Source of the DNA: CAG-557 sp045540315
GTDB taxonomy: Bacteria > Bacillota > Clostridia > Oscillospirales > Acutalibacteraceae
Length of the DNA stretch: 64,000 bases
Assembly (NCBI GenBank): GCA_045540315.1
Contig: JAZQHA010000168.1
Coordinates: 1-64,000, forward strand
Direction: 5' to 3'
Positions 7,284 through 16,662 of the stretch are shown here, piece after piece. A program made the translations under genes and the position numbers. The notes beneath the pieces were generated by a model. That model worked only from the letters and a program-made list of their open reading frames with translations, did no database searches and was not told the DNA's origin. Positions within the stretch are counted from its first letter, which is position 1, and each line of letters opens with the position of its first letter.

Positions 7284-8639
7284 ATGATACACAAGTATAA
7301 ACTTAATGGTTACAATATAGTCTTGGATGTAAACAGCGGAGCTGTACACGTGGTTGACGATGTGGCGTATGATATTTTAGACTTGACGGACGAAAATATG
7401 TCAGCAACTCTTAGTGATGAATCGTTTGAAACTTTGGAGAAAAAATACGATAAGAATAACGTTTTAGATACATACAACGAGTTATATGAACTTTATAAAG
7501 AAGGTCAGCTGTACGCAAAGGATGAGTATGAAAAATTTGCCTCGATGATGGTGAACTCACCGGTTAAATCGATGTGCATTAATATTTCTCATGACTGTAA
7601 TTTGCGTTGCGAGTATTGCTTTGCGGCAAAGGGAGATTTTGGAACAGGCCGTGAGCTTATGCCGCTTGAGACGGCTAAAAAAGCAATTGATTTTCTTATT
7701 GAGAAGTCTGGTAATCGCTATAACTTAGAGGTTGATTTTTTTGGCGGCGAACCCTTGATGAATTTTGATGTTGTGAAAAAAACCGTTGAGTATGCAAGAA
7801 GCATCGAGAAACAACACAACAAGAATTTTCGTTTTACGATTACGACGAATGGTTTGTTGCTGAGCGACGACAAAATTGACTTTATTAATAAAGAAATGTC
7901 CAACGTGGTACTGTCGCTAGATGGTCGAAAAGAAGTTAACGATAAGTTGAGAGTTTCTCCGAATGGACAAGGTTCTTTTGATGCAATTGTGCCCAAATAT
8001 CAAAAACTCGTAAAAGAGCGCGGAGATAAAGATTACTACGTGCGAGGAACCTTTACGAGAAATAATTTGGACTTTACTAATGATGTTATTAAAATGTCCG
8101 AGTTAGGTTTCGATCAGCTTTCCATCGAGCCGGTAGTGTCTGATGAAAATTTAGATTATTCTATCAAAGAAGCAGATTTGCCGAGAGTTTTTGAGGAGTA
8201 TGAAACCCTTGCCAAGGAAATGATAACACGTAAAAAAGATGGTAAGTGCTTTAACTTTTTCCACTTTATGATAGATCTTGATCAAGGGCCTTGTGCGATA
8301 AAGAGGTTGCGTGGCTGCAGTTGCGGTAATGAGTACATAGCTGTCACGCCCAATGGCGATATCTATCCTTGTCATCAGTTCGTCGGCCATGAGCAATGGA
8401 AAATGGGTAACGTCGTTACAAATACTTTTAACAATGAGATTAAAAATCAATTTGCAAGGACAAATATTTATACAAAAGAAAAATGTAAAAATTGTTGGGC
8501 GAAGTTTTTCTGCAGTGGAGGTTGCAACGCCAATAGCTGGCAATATGAAGGAGATATTTCAAGGTCTCACTCTATTTCTTGCGAGCTTGAGAAAAAACGT
8601 CTCGAGTGTGCCTTGATGATAAAAGCTGCGATGGCTTAG
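7284..8639 (+). CDS. scfB: SCIFF radical SAM maturase (thioether-forming)
   Basis: A 451-residue radical SAM/SPASM enzyme that modifies ScfA. A peptide-recognition-like N-terminal domain covers about 1-90. The [4Fe-4S]-SAM motif is CNLRCEYC (Cys105, 109, 112). FFGGEPL is the GGE motif. The C-terminal SPASM part has clusters around CAIKRLRGCSC, DIYPCHQF and CKNCWAKFFCSGGC for auxiliary iron-sulfur clusters. Length and motifs match TIGR03974. RBS GGTGGGAG lies just upstream; this GTGGGAG also belongs to the direct repeat around R1. Confidence 0.95.
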   Translation: MIHKYKLNGYNIVLDVNSGAVHVVDDVAYDILDLTDENMSATLSDESFETLEKKYDKNNVLDTYNELYELYKEGQLYAKDEYEKFASMMVNSPVKSMCINISHDCNLRCEYCFAAKGDFGTGRELMPLETAKKAIDFLIEKSGNRYNLEVDFFGGEPLMNFDVVKKTVEYARSIEKQHNKNFRFTITTNGLLLSDDKIDFINKEMSNVVLSLDGRKEVNDKLRVSPNGQGSFDAIVPKYQKLVKERGDKDYYVRGTFTRNNLDFTNDVIKMSELGFDQLSIEPVVSDENLDYSIKEADLPRVFEEYETLAKEMITRKKDGKCFNFFHFMIDLDQGPCAIKRLRGCSCGNEYIAVTPNGDIYPCHQFVGHEQWKMGNVVTNTFNNEIKNQFARTNIYTKEKCKNCWAKFFCSGGCNANSWQYEGDISRSHSISCELEKKRLECALMIKAAMA

Positions 8640-8667
8640 ATTTTGTTTAATTTAAAATGGAGCCCCT

Positions 8668-8704
8668 ATGACAACAGAGATAATCTTCTGTTGTCATTTT
8701 TTTG
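8668..8704 (+). terminator. Terminator after scfB
   Basis: An 11-bp perfect stem ATGACAACAGA/TCTGTTGTCAT followed by seven T. Confidence 0.9.
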
Positions 8705-8792
8705 TTTAACACTTTTGCTTAGAATACAAATCAAAATAAAGATAATAATACTATTGAAATGAAAACGAATATCTGCGATTAAGCACAATGGC

Positions 8793-8900
8793 GCCGCGAG
8801 GCGCCGAAGGCTCCTTTGGAGCCTTCGGCTGGGCAGGCCTCAACAAAGTTGAGGCCTGCCACAAAGAAAATAAAATATTTATTTTCTTTGGCCTCGCGGC
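8793..8900. repeat. Four-way-junction repeat R2
   Basis: Outer stem GCCGCGAGGC/GCCTCGCGGC. Arms: GCCGAAGGCTCC/GGAGCCTTCGGC, GGGCAGGCCTCAAC/GTTGAGGCCTGCC, and ACAAAGAAAATAAA/TTTATTTTCTTTG. Flanks GAATATCTGC and GCAGGTATTC are imperfect inverted repeats. With the scfB terminator it fills the 8640-8966 gap; I see nothing else there. Confidence 0.9.
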
Positions 8901-8966
8901 CATGCAGGTATTCTAGAAAGTGCTTACGGAAAATGGGTGAGAACTCTTACAAAAAGGAGTGATAAT

Positions 8967-9851
8967 ATGGATTTTCGAACAGACTTAGCGATGGAAGCGG
9001 TTGAGCTCTTAGAGAAACAGGGTATAGGAATAACTCAGAAAAAGCAAAAAATAAATGAATTAGAAATAACGCATATAACGATAGATGACGACAATATTGC
9101 AAGGGAGCTGGGCAAACTCAAAGGCGACTATATTACTATTGAGCTACCCAATTTTACAGATAATTTTCAAGATATAGATAATAAAATTGAAGTTATCTCA
9201 AAACAAATAAGATATTTACTCCCACAGAACGGCTTAATTTTTGTAGTGGGCTTAGGCAATGAGACCATTACACCGGACGCATTAGGCCCCAAAACCATTC
9301 AATCGATTTTAGCTACGAGGCACATAACTGGAGAAATAGCGCGTTCTACTGGCCTAGAGGCTTTGCGCTCAGTGGCAGCACTTGCACCTGGTGTTTTAGG
9401 ACAAACTGGCCTCGAGGTAAGTGAGGTTATACAAAGCATAGTAAAAAAAATAACTCCCGCAGCCCTAATCGTCATCGATGCGTTGGCCTCAATGGAGGCG
9501 AATCGTTTGGGAACAACCATTCAAATTTGCAACACAGGAATTTCACCGGGCTCTGGCGTAGGAAATGCACGACCCGGCTTGAACCAGAAAACAATGGGTA
9601 TTCCGGTTATAGGTATAGGTGTCCCTACGGTTGTTGACGCACGGACTATGGCAAGAAATTTGTTACAATTAGATGGCAAAAAATACGATGAAAAAATCGA
9701 GCAAAAAATACAACCTCGAGGGGAGCCGATGATGGTAACGCCGCGAGAGATTGACATACTAATTGAGCGTGCCTCAAAACTCTTAGCTATGTCGATAAAC
9801 AGCGCGCTACAGCCAAACTTTTCAATAGGAGAAATTGAGGCGCTGGTGTAG
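8967..9851 (+). CDS. gpr: GPR germination endoprotease
   Basis: A 294-residue aspartic-type protease that degrades small acid-soluble proteins during germination. The N-terminal FRTDLAMEA matches the propeptide/mature junction of the family. VVGLGNETITPDALGP and VIDALASMEANRLGTTIQ contain the two conserved catalytic aspartate regions. GISPGSGVGNARPGLN is the conserved glycine-rich segment. The ATG at 8967 is chosen because AAGGAGT (8954-8960) precedes it; the upstream GTG at 8937 has no ribosome site. spoIIP follows 74 bp later, a common pairing. Confidence 0.95.
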   Translation: MDFRTDLAMEAVELLEKQGIGITQKKQKINELEITHITIDDDNIARELGKLKGDYITIELPNFTDNFQDIDNKIEVISKQIRYLLPQNGLIFVVGLGNETITPDALGPKTIQSILATRHITGEIARSTGLEALRSVAALAPGVLGQTGLEVSEVIQSIVKKITPAALIVIDALASMEANRLGTTIQICNTGISPGSGVGNARPGLNQKTMGIPVIGIGVPTVVDARTMARNLLQLDGKKYDEKIEQKIQPRGEPMMVTPREIDILIERASKLLAMSINSALQPNFSIGEIEALV

Positions 9852-9925
9852 GGACGAATAAATTTTTTACTAATCGCATAATTTTACTACAGGCATAAAA
9901 TTTGTGGGATGCTGGAGGTAAAAGG

Positions 9926-11074
9926 ATGTTGATTGATAGCAAAAAGTTTAAAAGTTTTGTTCTTTATTTTTTTTCGACAATTTCCACGCTAGTATGTTTT
10001 GGATGTCTCTCGATAAGTACCTATGAATTTTTGCGTAATAATCTTAGTTTTTTTGAGGTTTTTTCGGTTGGATTTATTATGTCTCAGGGCAAAGCGGACA
10101 ACCTAGTCGCAAACATTGATGCGACGGACTATAGTTTACAGGAAATCATAGAGCTAACAGCTCATAGCTGGGGAGATGTTGAAACTTTTTCGACTGAAGC
10201 GATAGAAATTAACGAAGAGGTAAAAGCGGTTGAGGTAGATGGTGTAGCGCAGGATATATTGGACTTTGAAATACCTCACAACGACGGAGAAAAGACATTT
10301 AAAATTTTGGAAAGTCACGTAGGTGATAATGGCATACAATTCGAGAACTTTTATGTTAATAACAAATCGGATATGGAGTTAAATATCGCCGAAGAGCTCT
10401 CGAAAAAACCTGATATGAATATCAAAAAAGATGGAAGTCCACAGGTTTTAATTTATCATACACACACATGCGAGTCATATATGGATAAAGATCAAGGCTT
10501 TTTTTACGAGAGTTTTTATCCTCGGACCGAAGATAAAAGGTACAGCGTGGTTCGAGTTGGCGATGCTATTTGCGAAAGCTTACAAAAGGTTGGAATCGGA
10601 ACAATTCACGATACAACTTGCCACGACTCTCCTAGTTTTAATGGGTCATATAAGAGAAGCTCACAAACAATTGATAAGAATTTAGCTGCTTACCCGTCAA
10701 TTCAAGTTACAATCGATATTCATCGTGATACTATCGGTAACAATGAGCGTGGAAAAATTAAACCTACTTTTAAAATTGGTGATAAAAAAGCAGCACAAAT
10801 TATGATTATGGCCGGCTGCGACTTGGATGGTAGTATGGCCTTCCCCGATTGGGAGTATAATTTAAGATTTGCACTAAGACTCCAAAAAACTGCCGAGACA
10901 TTATATCCTGGTATGACTCGTGCTATGTTCTTTGGACCAGTTAAATATAATATGAATAAAACGCATTCGTCGTTACTGATAGAGGTTGGCACAGATATGA
11001 ATACTTTGAGCGAGGCTGTACTGACAGGAACTTTGCTCGGAAACGCCTTAGCCAATGTTTTTGAGGGATTGTAA
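9926..11074 (+). CDS. spoIIP: Stage II sporulation protein P
   Basis: A 382-residue membrane-anchored peptidoglycan hydrolase of the SpoIIDMP complex that drives forespore engulfment. One N-terminal transmembrane helix (about 12-35) is followed by a variable linker. The catalytic domain has YHTHTCESYM (about 177-186) and DIHRDTIGN, with a C-terminal LLIEVGTDMNT. The ATG at 9926 follows GGAGGT (9913-9918), which rules out the upstream GTG at 9902. It follows gpr, as in many Clostridia. Confidence 0.95.
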   Translation: MLIDSKKFKSFVLYFFSTISTLVCFGCLSISTYEFLRNNLSFFEVFSVGFIMSQGKADNLVANIDATDYSLQEIIELTAHSWGDVETFSTEAIEINEEVKAVEVDGVAQDILDFEIPHNDGEKTFKILESHVGDNGIQFENFYVNNKSDMELNIAEELSKKPDMNIKKDGSPQVLIYHTHTCESYMDKDQGFFYESFYPRTEDKRYSVVRVGDAICESLQKVGIGTIHDTTCHDSPSFNGSYKRSSQTIDKNLAAYPSIQVTIDIHRDTIGNNERGKIKPTFKIGDKKAAQIMIMAGCDLDGSMAFPDWEYNLRFALRLQKTAETLYPGMTRAMFFGPVKYNMNKTHSSLLIEVGTDMNTLSEAVLTGTLLGNALANVFEGL

Positions 11075-11096
11075 AAAGTAAGAAGGATGATTAAAA

Positions 11097-11405
11097 GTGA
11101 AAAGACGGATATTATCATTAAAAACTATACTACATAGCATGATTGCCACGCTTCTTGTATTGACATTACTTGTGGGATTTATAGTTGTGGAGAAAAATAC
11201 TCGAAAAATTGGTTTTGCCGATAGTAAGCCCTGGATAGTATATAAGGATGACGCCGAGGATGGGCATTACATTAAAATTAGATTCATGGATGAGTGCTAT
11301 ACATTGGACTTTTCAGGTTTGTATGTTGTGACTGATTTTATAACAGAGACTATGGAACAAGGGCGAATAGCGTTGAAGATTATCGCTGAAAATGTGCAAA
11401 AATGA
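11097..11405 (+). CDS. Small single-pass membrane protein
   Basis: A 102-residue protein not recognised. A basic N-terminus and one long hydrophobic helix (MIATLLVLTLLVGFIVV, about 15-31) are followed by about 65 extracytoplasmic residues with YKDDAEDGHYIKIRFMDE. It begins with GTG after an AGAAGGA ribosome site and lies 22 bp after spoIIP, so it is probably in the same operon and may act during sporulation. This is positional inference only. Confidence 0.6.
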   Translation: MKRRILSLKTILHSMIATLLVLTLLVGFIVVEKNTRKIGFADSKPWIVYKDDAEDGHYIKIRFMDECYTLDFSGLYVVTDFITETMEQGRIALKIIAENVQK

Positions 11406-11414
11406 ATTTTTATG

Positions 11415-11442
11415 TTGCTTCGTGATATTACCATGGTATAAT
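11415..11442 (+). promoter_or_regulatory. Candidate promoter for the Ser/Thr-rich protein
   Basis: TTGCTT (11415-11420), a 16-bp spacer, TATAAT (11437-11442), about 94 bp upstream of the start. Confidence 0.5.
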
Positions 11443-11535
11443 ATGTTTAGAAGCTTTAAGTTTGTTATGTAATTTTAAAAGAGGAGGTTTGCTTGGTTTT
11501 TCTTTTTAGAAAGGAAAACTTTGCGAAGGATAAAA

Positions 11536-12411
11536 ATGAAGATTGCTTATAGTAAGGTTAAATTAATTGTTGCAATAGTTTTACTTGTGTTTGTGCCAGG
11601 TATTGTTGCCTTTGCCGAGAAAACAGAAACTAACAGCACAGCTAGTTCTTCTCAAGTAGCTTCTCCAGAAGCTTCAACTCCATCTAAAGTCTCCTCAAAC
11701 CATGCCTCAAAAAAATCATTTACGCTTAAACCAAGTGAGCCTTCTACTACTGAACAAGAAGACACTAAGACAAAGGTTAATACGCCCGCTGGTGATGTAG
11801 TTACAAATGCTAAAAGTAAAGTAAGTTCAACCCAAAGTGCTACTCAATCACGAGCAGCTGTACCTCAATCTAATCAATCAAAAACTCAACCAAGTACAAG
11901 TCAGCCAACAACAGCTAATGCTCCTGCAAAACAAACTACGCCCGTAGAGCAAGTTCCGGTACCGTCGGCTAACACAAATGTGAACGCGTCTCAAAATAGT
12001 GCTAATACTCCAGTTACAAGTAACGCGCCAGTACAAAGTAAAACTGAATTATCTCAACCTGAAAATAACGAGGAAAAAACATCAGTAGAAGTTGCCTCTT
12101 CCAAGACAACCGTAGAAAAAACAGATGAAAAAACTCAAGCACCAGACGATTTGCCTCAAGTGGAATCTTCCGAAATTGATTTTCCTGAAGTAGCTGCGCC
12201 GGAACAGTCGGAGCAAAATGGTTCGTTGAATTATTGGGCAGGGTTGATTGGATGGTTGTGTCTGCTTGTTGGCGTGGTAATTATAATTTTTGTAATGCTT
12301 AAGGGACGGAATAATTCAGAAATGCCTGTACAAAAAGTTTCTCGCTCTAAAAAAAGAAGAAAAAAAAGTAAACGTCTTTTGTCAGATGATTATTATAAGG
12401 GTCACTTTTAG
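11536..12411 (+). CDS. Secreted Ser/Thr/Gln-rich protein with C-terminal membrane anchor
   Basis: A 291-residue low-complexity envelope protein. A signal peptide (IVAIVLLVFVPGIVAFAEKT, about 11-30) is followed by about 190 residues rich in Ser, Thr, Ala, Gln and Pro, then an acidic stretch, one helix (WAGLIGWLCLLVGVVIIIFV) and a strongly basic tail (SRSKKRRKKSKR). The hydrophobic-plus-basic end resembles a cell-wall anchor, but there is no LPXTG, so sortase attachment is not supported. The ATG at 11536 after GAAGGA is preferred to the TTG at 11521. It may be a wall-spanning stalk; function unknown. Confidence 0.65.
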   Translation: MKIAYSKVKLIVAIVLLVFVPGIVAFAEKTETNSTASSSQVASPEASTPSKVSSNHASKKSFTLKPSEPSTTEQEDTKTKVNTPAGDVVTNAKSKVSSTQSATQSRAAVPQSNQSKTQPSTSQPTTANAPAKQTTPVEQVPVPSANTNVNASQNSANTPVTSNAPVQSKTELSQPENNEEKTSVEVASSKTTVEKTDEKTQAPDDLPQVESSEIDFPEVAAPEQSEQNGSLNYWAGLIGWLCLLVGVVIIIFVMLKGRNNSEMPVQKVSRSKKRRKKSKRLLSDDYYKGHF

Positions 12412-12482
12412 GGAGGAAAAAATTTATATTATTACCTTGAGAGTATCCTCTTTGATATCTTTTTTTGAGCTTTACCGCTCGC

Positions 12483-12591
12483 GCCGCGAGGCCAACGAAA
12501 ATAAAAATTTATTTTCGTTGTGGTCCAAAGCACAACTTTGTTGCGCTTTGGACTGGCCAAATGCCCTTTAGGGCATTTGGCGCCTCGCGGC
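12483..12591. repeat. Four-way-junction repeat R3
   Basis: In the opposite orientation to R1. Outer stem GCCGCGAGGC/GCCTCGCGGC. Arms in order: CAACGAAAATAAA/TTTATTTTCGTTG, GTCCAAAGCACAAC/GTTGCGCTTTGGAC, GGCCAAATGCCC/GGGCATTTGGC. The left flank (AGTATCCTC...GATATCTTTTTT...CCGCTC, 12441-12480) resembles the left flanks of R6 and R8, so the repeated unit extends beyond the core. Confidence 0.9.
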
Positions 12592-12693
12592 GCTGCGGTA
12601 TTTGTTTGTGTCTTCTATTCACTCTTGAGTGCTTTAATTTACAAGGGCGATGTGCTATAATTCTTGTAAATTTTTTAAAGGGTGGTAAAAGCA

Positions 12694-14361
12694 ATGCTAA
12701 CAGACATCGAGATAGCACAAAATGCAAAAATGCGGCATATAAAGGATGTTGCCAAAGACATTGATATAACTGAAGACGAACTCGACTTTTACGGGAAGTA
12801 TAAAGCTAAGTTGAACGAGTCTCTTTTTGAGAGACTAAAAGATAAAGAAGACGGCAAGTTAATTTTAGTCACGGCGATAAATCCAACGCCGGCCGGCGAG
12901 GGAAAAACCACTACGACAGTCGGTTTGGGACAAGCCATGGCGAAGATAAACAAGAACGCCATCATTGCGTTGCGAGAACCCTCTTTGGGGCCAGTGTTTG
13001 GAGTAAAAGGTGGAGCAGCTGGTGGTGGGTATGCGCAAGTGCTGCCGATGGAGGACATAAATTTACACTTCACTGGCGATATGCACGCGATAACTAGTGC
13101 CAACAATTTGCTTTGTGCGCTTTTGGATAATCATCTTCAACAAGGAAATTCACTAAAAATTGACCCAAGGCGAGTGCTAGTAAAGCGCTGTTTGGACATG
13201 AATGACAGGGCGCTGCGTAATATAGTTGTAGGCCTTGGCGGCAAGGTGAATGGCGTACCGCGAGAGGACGGATTTATTATAACTGTGGCAAGCGAGGTTA
13301 TGGCGATTTTATGCTTGGCTACGAGTCTCGTGGACTTGAAAACGCGACTTGGACGAATTTTGGTAGCATACAGTTACAATGGTGAACCTGTTTACGCAAA
13401 AGACATAAACGCCGATGGTGCAATGACTGCTCTTTTGAAGGAAGCTTTTAAACCAAACTTGATACAGACGCTTGAGGGCACGCCGGCCATAATGCACGGA
13501 GGACCTTTTGCGAACATTGCTCACGGCTGCAACTCCATTAAGGCAACAAAGCTAGCTTTAAAGTTGGCAGATTACTGCATAACAGAGGCTGGGTTTGGTT
13601 CGGACTTAGGGGCAGAGAAATTCTTGGATATAAAGTGCCGTTTTGCCAACTTAAAGCCTGCTGTTATCGTTGTTGTGGCGACGGCCAGAGCACTAAAATA
13701 TAACGGCGGTGTGCCAAAGGGTGACCTCAGGACAGAAAATTTAGCTGCTCTACAGAAGGGGATAGTTAACCTTGGTGCGCACGTGCGGAACATGCAAAAG
13801 TTCTCGGTACCGGTGGTTGTTGCTATAAATAAATTCTCGACCGACACGGAGGCTGAGCTCAACTACATAGCGCAATATTGTGCGAACTTAGGTGTGGAGT
13901 TTGCATTGTCTGAGGTTTTCGAAAAGGGCGGCGATGGTGCTATAGACCTAGCACATAAGGTATGTGAGGCTACTCAACAGGAATCTAACTTTAGGCCTTT
14001 GTATGATGAGAATTTGCCGATAAAAGAGAAAATCGCAACCGTTGCACGAGAAATTTACGGGGCAAGTAACGTACTTTATACAGACGCTGCAAATAAAGCC
14101 ATCGAGGCGATTGAAGCCATAAAGGCCGACAAAATGCCGGTTTGCATCGCGAAGACGCAATACTCCTTTTCGGACAACCCAAAACTTTTGGGTGCGCCAA
14201 CGGGCTTTGATATAACCGTACGAGACGTGAAAATCTCAAATGGGGCGGGCTTTATTGTAGTTTTGACTGGAGATATTATGACCATGCCTGGTTTACCCAA
14301 AATTCCGGCGGCTAACAATATTGATATCGATGAGAATGGAATGATTTCGGGACTTTTTTAG
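12694..14361 (+). CDS. fhs: Formate--tetrahydrofolate ligase
   Basis: A 555-residue ATP-dependent enzyme making 10-formyl-THF from formate, used in one-carbon metabolism and for initiator tRNA formylation. The P-loop is TPAGEGKTTTTVGLGQAM near residue 65; GPVFGVKGGAAGGGYAQV and HFTGDMHAI are family signatures. The length is typical (about 556). The ATG at 12694 is preceded by AAAGGGTGG; the upstream GTG at 12682 lies within this site. It starts an operon running through tsaE, tsaB, rpiB and upp. TGCTATAAT at 12652-12660 is a possible extended -10 element. Confidence 0.97.
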   Translation: MLTDIEIAQNAKMRHIKDVAKDIDITEDELDFYGKYKAKLNESLFERLKDKEDGKLILVTAINPTPAGEGKTTTTVGLGQAMAKINKNAIIALREPSLGPVFGVKGGAAGGGYAQVLPMEDINLHFTGDMHAITSANNLLCALLDNHLQQGNSLKIDPRRVLVKRCLDMNDRALRNIVVGLGGKVNGVPREDGFIITVASEVMAILCLATSLVDLKTRLGRILVAYSYNGEPVYAKDINADGAMTALLKEAFKPNLIQTLEGTPAIMHGGPFANIAHGCNSIKATKLALKLADYCITEAGFGSDLGAEKFLDIKCRFANLKPAVIVVVATARALKYNGGVPKGDLRTENLAALQKGIVNLGAHVRNMQKFSVPVVVAINKFSTDTEAELNYIAQYCANLGVEFALSEVFEKGGDGAIDLAHKVCEATQQESNFRPLYDENLPIKEKIATVAREIYGASNVLYTDAANKAIEAIEAIKADKMPVCIAKTQYSFSDNPKLLGAPTGFDITVRDVKISNGAGFIVVLTGDIMTMPGLPKIPAANNIDIDENGMISGLF

Positions 14362-14385
14362 GCAAAATAAAGGAGCGCATAGAAA

Positions 14386-14826
14386 TTGGTTGAATTTATT
14401 AGTACCTCTTGCGAACAAACAGAGCAATTTGGAGAAAAACTTGCGAAGACTTTAGCTGGCAAGGAAGTTATTGCCTTGTTTGGAGAGCTGGGGGCTGGGA
14501 AAACGGCTTTTACGCGAGGTCTTTGTCGTGGCCTGAGTGTGACGAGCAATGTTTGTAGCCCTACTTTTGCTATTGTCAACGAGTATGTGGGAGATTTTCG
14601 GGTGTATCACTTTGATATGTACCGTGTGAATACTATTGATGATTTATACTCGACAGGCTATTTCGATTATCTTGATACGGGCATTTTGGTCATTGAGTGG
14701 AGTGAAAACATCGAGAATATTTTGCCGGAAAATGCCATCAAAGTGACGATATCATATGGTAACGTCGAAAATGAGCGAATAATTACGGTGGAGGAGGCGA
14801 CTTTGAATGAAGATTTTGGCAATTGA
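14386..14826 (+). CDS. tsaE: tRNA threonylcarbamoyladenosine biosynthesis ATPase TsaE
   Basis: A 146-residue ATPase that works with TsaB and TsaD in making t6A37 of ANN-decoding tRNAs. The P-loop is LFGELGAGKTAFTRG (about 29-43); CSPTFAIVNEY and FDMYR are family motifs. It begins with TTG after AAGGAG (14370-14375). Its 3' end overlaps tsaB by 20 bp, so the two are coupled. Confidence 0.93.
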   Translation: MVEFISTSCEQTEQFGEKLAKTLAGKEVIALFGELGAGKTAFTRGLCRGLSVTSNVCSPTFAIVNEYVGDFRVYHFDMYRVNTIDDLYSTGYFDYLDTGILVIEWSENIENILPENAIKVTISYGNVENERIITVEEATLNEDFGN

Positions 14827-15505
14827 TTCTTCTGCAAAGGCTGCGTCTGTTGCGATTGTCGAGGATGGGCGATTATTGAGTGAGTTTTTCATAAATGTTG
14901 GTCTGACGCACAGCCAAACCTTGATGCCCATGGTGGAGGCCCTACTTACGAATACCGGCACAAATGTAGAGGATATTGACGTCTTTGCGGTGGCCGCAGG
15001 GCCTGGCTCATTTACAGGATTGAGGATAGGTATGTCTGCTATTAAGGGTATGGCCCTTGTGAATGAGACACCGTGCTGTGAGGTGTCGACGCTACACTCG
15101 ATGGCGTATAATTTCCTTGGCGAGAAGGTGTTGGTTTGCGCGGTGATGGATGCCAGGTGTAATCAGGTTTATAATGCGATTTTTGAGGTTTGTGGGGAGA
15201 AAATAACGCGTCTTACGCCCGACAGAACCATTTCGATAGATGAGTTATATGTAGAGCTGCAAAAGCTTGGAAGAGAGGTGCTCCTTGTTGGAGATGGAGC
15301 GCTTTTGTGCTATAATAAAAATAGTGCTAACGTAAATGTTCGGCTGGCACCAGAAGGGAAGCGCTTTCAGCGGGCAAGTGGCGTAGCTTTTGCGGCGTTA
15401 GAGGTACTTGCTAACGGCCAAGAACCGACTAGGTCGGAGGACTTAGTGCCAAAGTATTTGCGAATACCTCAAGCAGAGCGCGAGCTGGGTAGAAAAAGCC
15501 GTTGA
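14807..15505 (+). CDS. tsaB: tRNA threonylcarbamoyladenosine biosynthesis protein TsaB
   Basis: A 232-residue ASKHA-fold scaffold of the t6A complex. The N-terminal ILAIDSSAKAASVA and AAGPGSFTGLRIGMSAIKG (about 65-83) are diagnostic. An SD (GGTGGAGGAG) lies inside tsaE just before the ATG. tsaD and rimI, often adjacent, are not in the window. Confidence 0.95.
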   Translation: MKILAIDSSAKAASVAIVEDGRLLSEFFINVGLTHSQTLMPMVEALLTNTGTNVEDIDVFAVAAGPGSFTGLRIGMSAIKGMALVNETPCCEVSTLHSMAYNFLGEKVLVCAVMDARCNQVYNAIFEVCGEKITRLTPDRTISIDELYVELQKLGREVLLVGDGALLCYNKNSANVNVRLAPEGKRFQRASGVAFAALEVLANGQEPTRSEDLVPKYLRIPQAERELGRKSR

Positions 15506-15517
15506 GGGAGGAATTTT

Positions 15518-15967
15518 ATGATAGCCTTAGGTTGTGACCACGGAGGATTTTTACTTAAAGAGGCCATAAAAGCGCATTTTGAGAAAAATAACATCGAGTA
15601 TAAAGATTTTGGCACGAACTCGCAGGATTCTGTAGACTATCCGAGATATGCCTACATGGTGGCCCAGGCTGTTGTGAGTGGTGAATGTGAGAAGGGTATT
15701 TTGTGCTGCGGGACTGGTATTGGTATTTCCATGGCAGCAAATAAAGTTGATGGAATACGGGCTGCGGTGTGCCATGATGAGTTTACCACTGAGATGACGA
15801 GGCGACACAATGATGCCAATATTTTATGTCTTGGTGGCCGCGTGTTAGAGGTGAAGAAGGCCATTTCTATGGTGGAGCTTTTCCTGAAGACTAAGTTTGA
15901 CGGGGGGAGGCACACTCAAAGAGTGGAGCAAATATCGCAAATAGAAGCAGGTACTTTTAAAATTTAA
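15518..15967 (+). CDS. rpiB: Ribose-5-phosphate isomerase B
   Basis: A 149-residue RpiB/LacAB-type isomerase interconverting ribose-5-P and ribulose-5-P. It starts MIALGCDHGGFLLKEAI. The catalytic cysteine loop is GILCCGTGIGISMAANK (about 63-79), and the AAVCHDEFTTEMTRRHNDANIL region binds phosphate. An SD GGGAGGA precedes the ATG. It feeds PRPP synthesis, logical beside upp. Confidence 0.96.
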   Translation: MIALGCDHGGFLLKEAIKAHFEKNNIEYKDFGTNSQDSVDYPRYAYMVAQAVVSGECEKGILCCGTGIGISMAANKVDGIRAAVCHDEFTTEMTRRHNDANILCLGGRVLEVKKAISMVELFLKTKFDGGRHTQRVEQISQIEAGTFKI

Positions 15968-15986
15968 ATAAAGGTTGTGTAAAATC

Positions 15987-16619
15987 GTGGAAAATCAAGT
16001 TCACATTATGGAGCATCCGCTCGTGCAGCACAAAATTTCGCTATTGAGGGATAAGCAAACAGGTTCTAAGGAGTTCCGTGAGATAATCAGTGAGATTGCT
16101 ATGCTTATGTGCTACGAGGCAACGCGTGACTTGCCGCTAAAAGAGGTTGAGATTGAGACTCCGGTTGCTGTGGCCAAGACGAAAATTTTAGCTGGCCGAA
16201 AAATGGCGTGTATCCCGATTTTACGGGCTGGCATTGGTATGGTCGACGGCGTTATGATGATGATTCCTGCCGCAAAAATTGGTCATATCGGTCTTTACAG
16301 AGATCCAGAAACTTTAAGGCCGGTTGAATATTATAGCAAGTTGCCAACAGATATTACCGAGCGCGATGTGTTACTTTTAGACCCGATGCTGGCAACCGGC
16401 GGAACTGCTGTTGATGCAATTAACATCATAAAGAGAAGCCATCCAAAAAGTATAAAGTTTATGTGCATCATAGCAGCGCCGGAGGGAATGAGGTTGCTTA
16501 CCGAGGCGCACCCAGATGTTCCGGTGTATTGTGCCGCGATGGATGAAAAATTGAATGAACACGGCTACATTGTGCCAGGTCTTGGCGACGCTGGAGATAG
16601 GATTTTTGGCACGAAATAA
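15987..16619 (+). CDS. upp: Uracil phosphoribosyltransferase
   Basis: A 210-residue enzyme salvaging uracil with PRPP to UMP. The start GTG at 15987 gives the usual short lead to EHPLVQHKISLLRD; a TTG at 15975 falls inside the probable ribosome site AAAGGTTG. The PRPP loop is LLDPMLATGGTAVDAI (about 130-145), and the C-terminal GDAGDRIFGTK is characteristic. Last gene of the fhs operon; R4 follows. Confidence 0.96.
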   Translation: MENQVHIMEHPLVQHKISLLRDKQTGSKEFREIISEIAMLMCYEATRDLPLKEVEIETPVAVAKTKILAGRKMACIPILRAGIGMVDGVMMMIPAAKIGHIGLYRDPETLRPVEYYSKLPTDITERDVLLLDPMLATGGTAVDAINIIKRSHPKSIKFMCIIAAPEGMRLLTEAHPDVPVYCAAMDEKLNEHGYIVPGLGDAGDRIFGTK

Positions 16620-16662
16620 ATTATAAGGAAAACTTTTTTGGCGGCCGCTGGTCGCCTTTCTC

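Noticed and set aside
12230..12411. LPXTG sortase substrate
   Set aside because: A hydrophobic segment and basic tail are present, but no LPXTG-like motif precedes them.
12483..12591. The repeats as ordinary transcription terminators
   Set aside because: No T-run follows the outer stem, several copies lie inside operons, and one lies between divergent genes.
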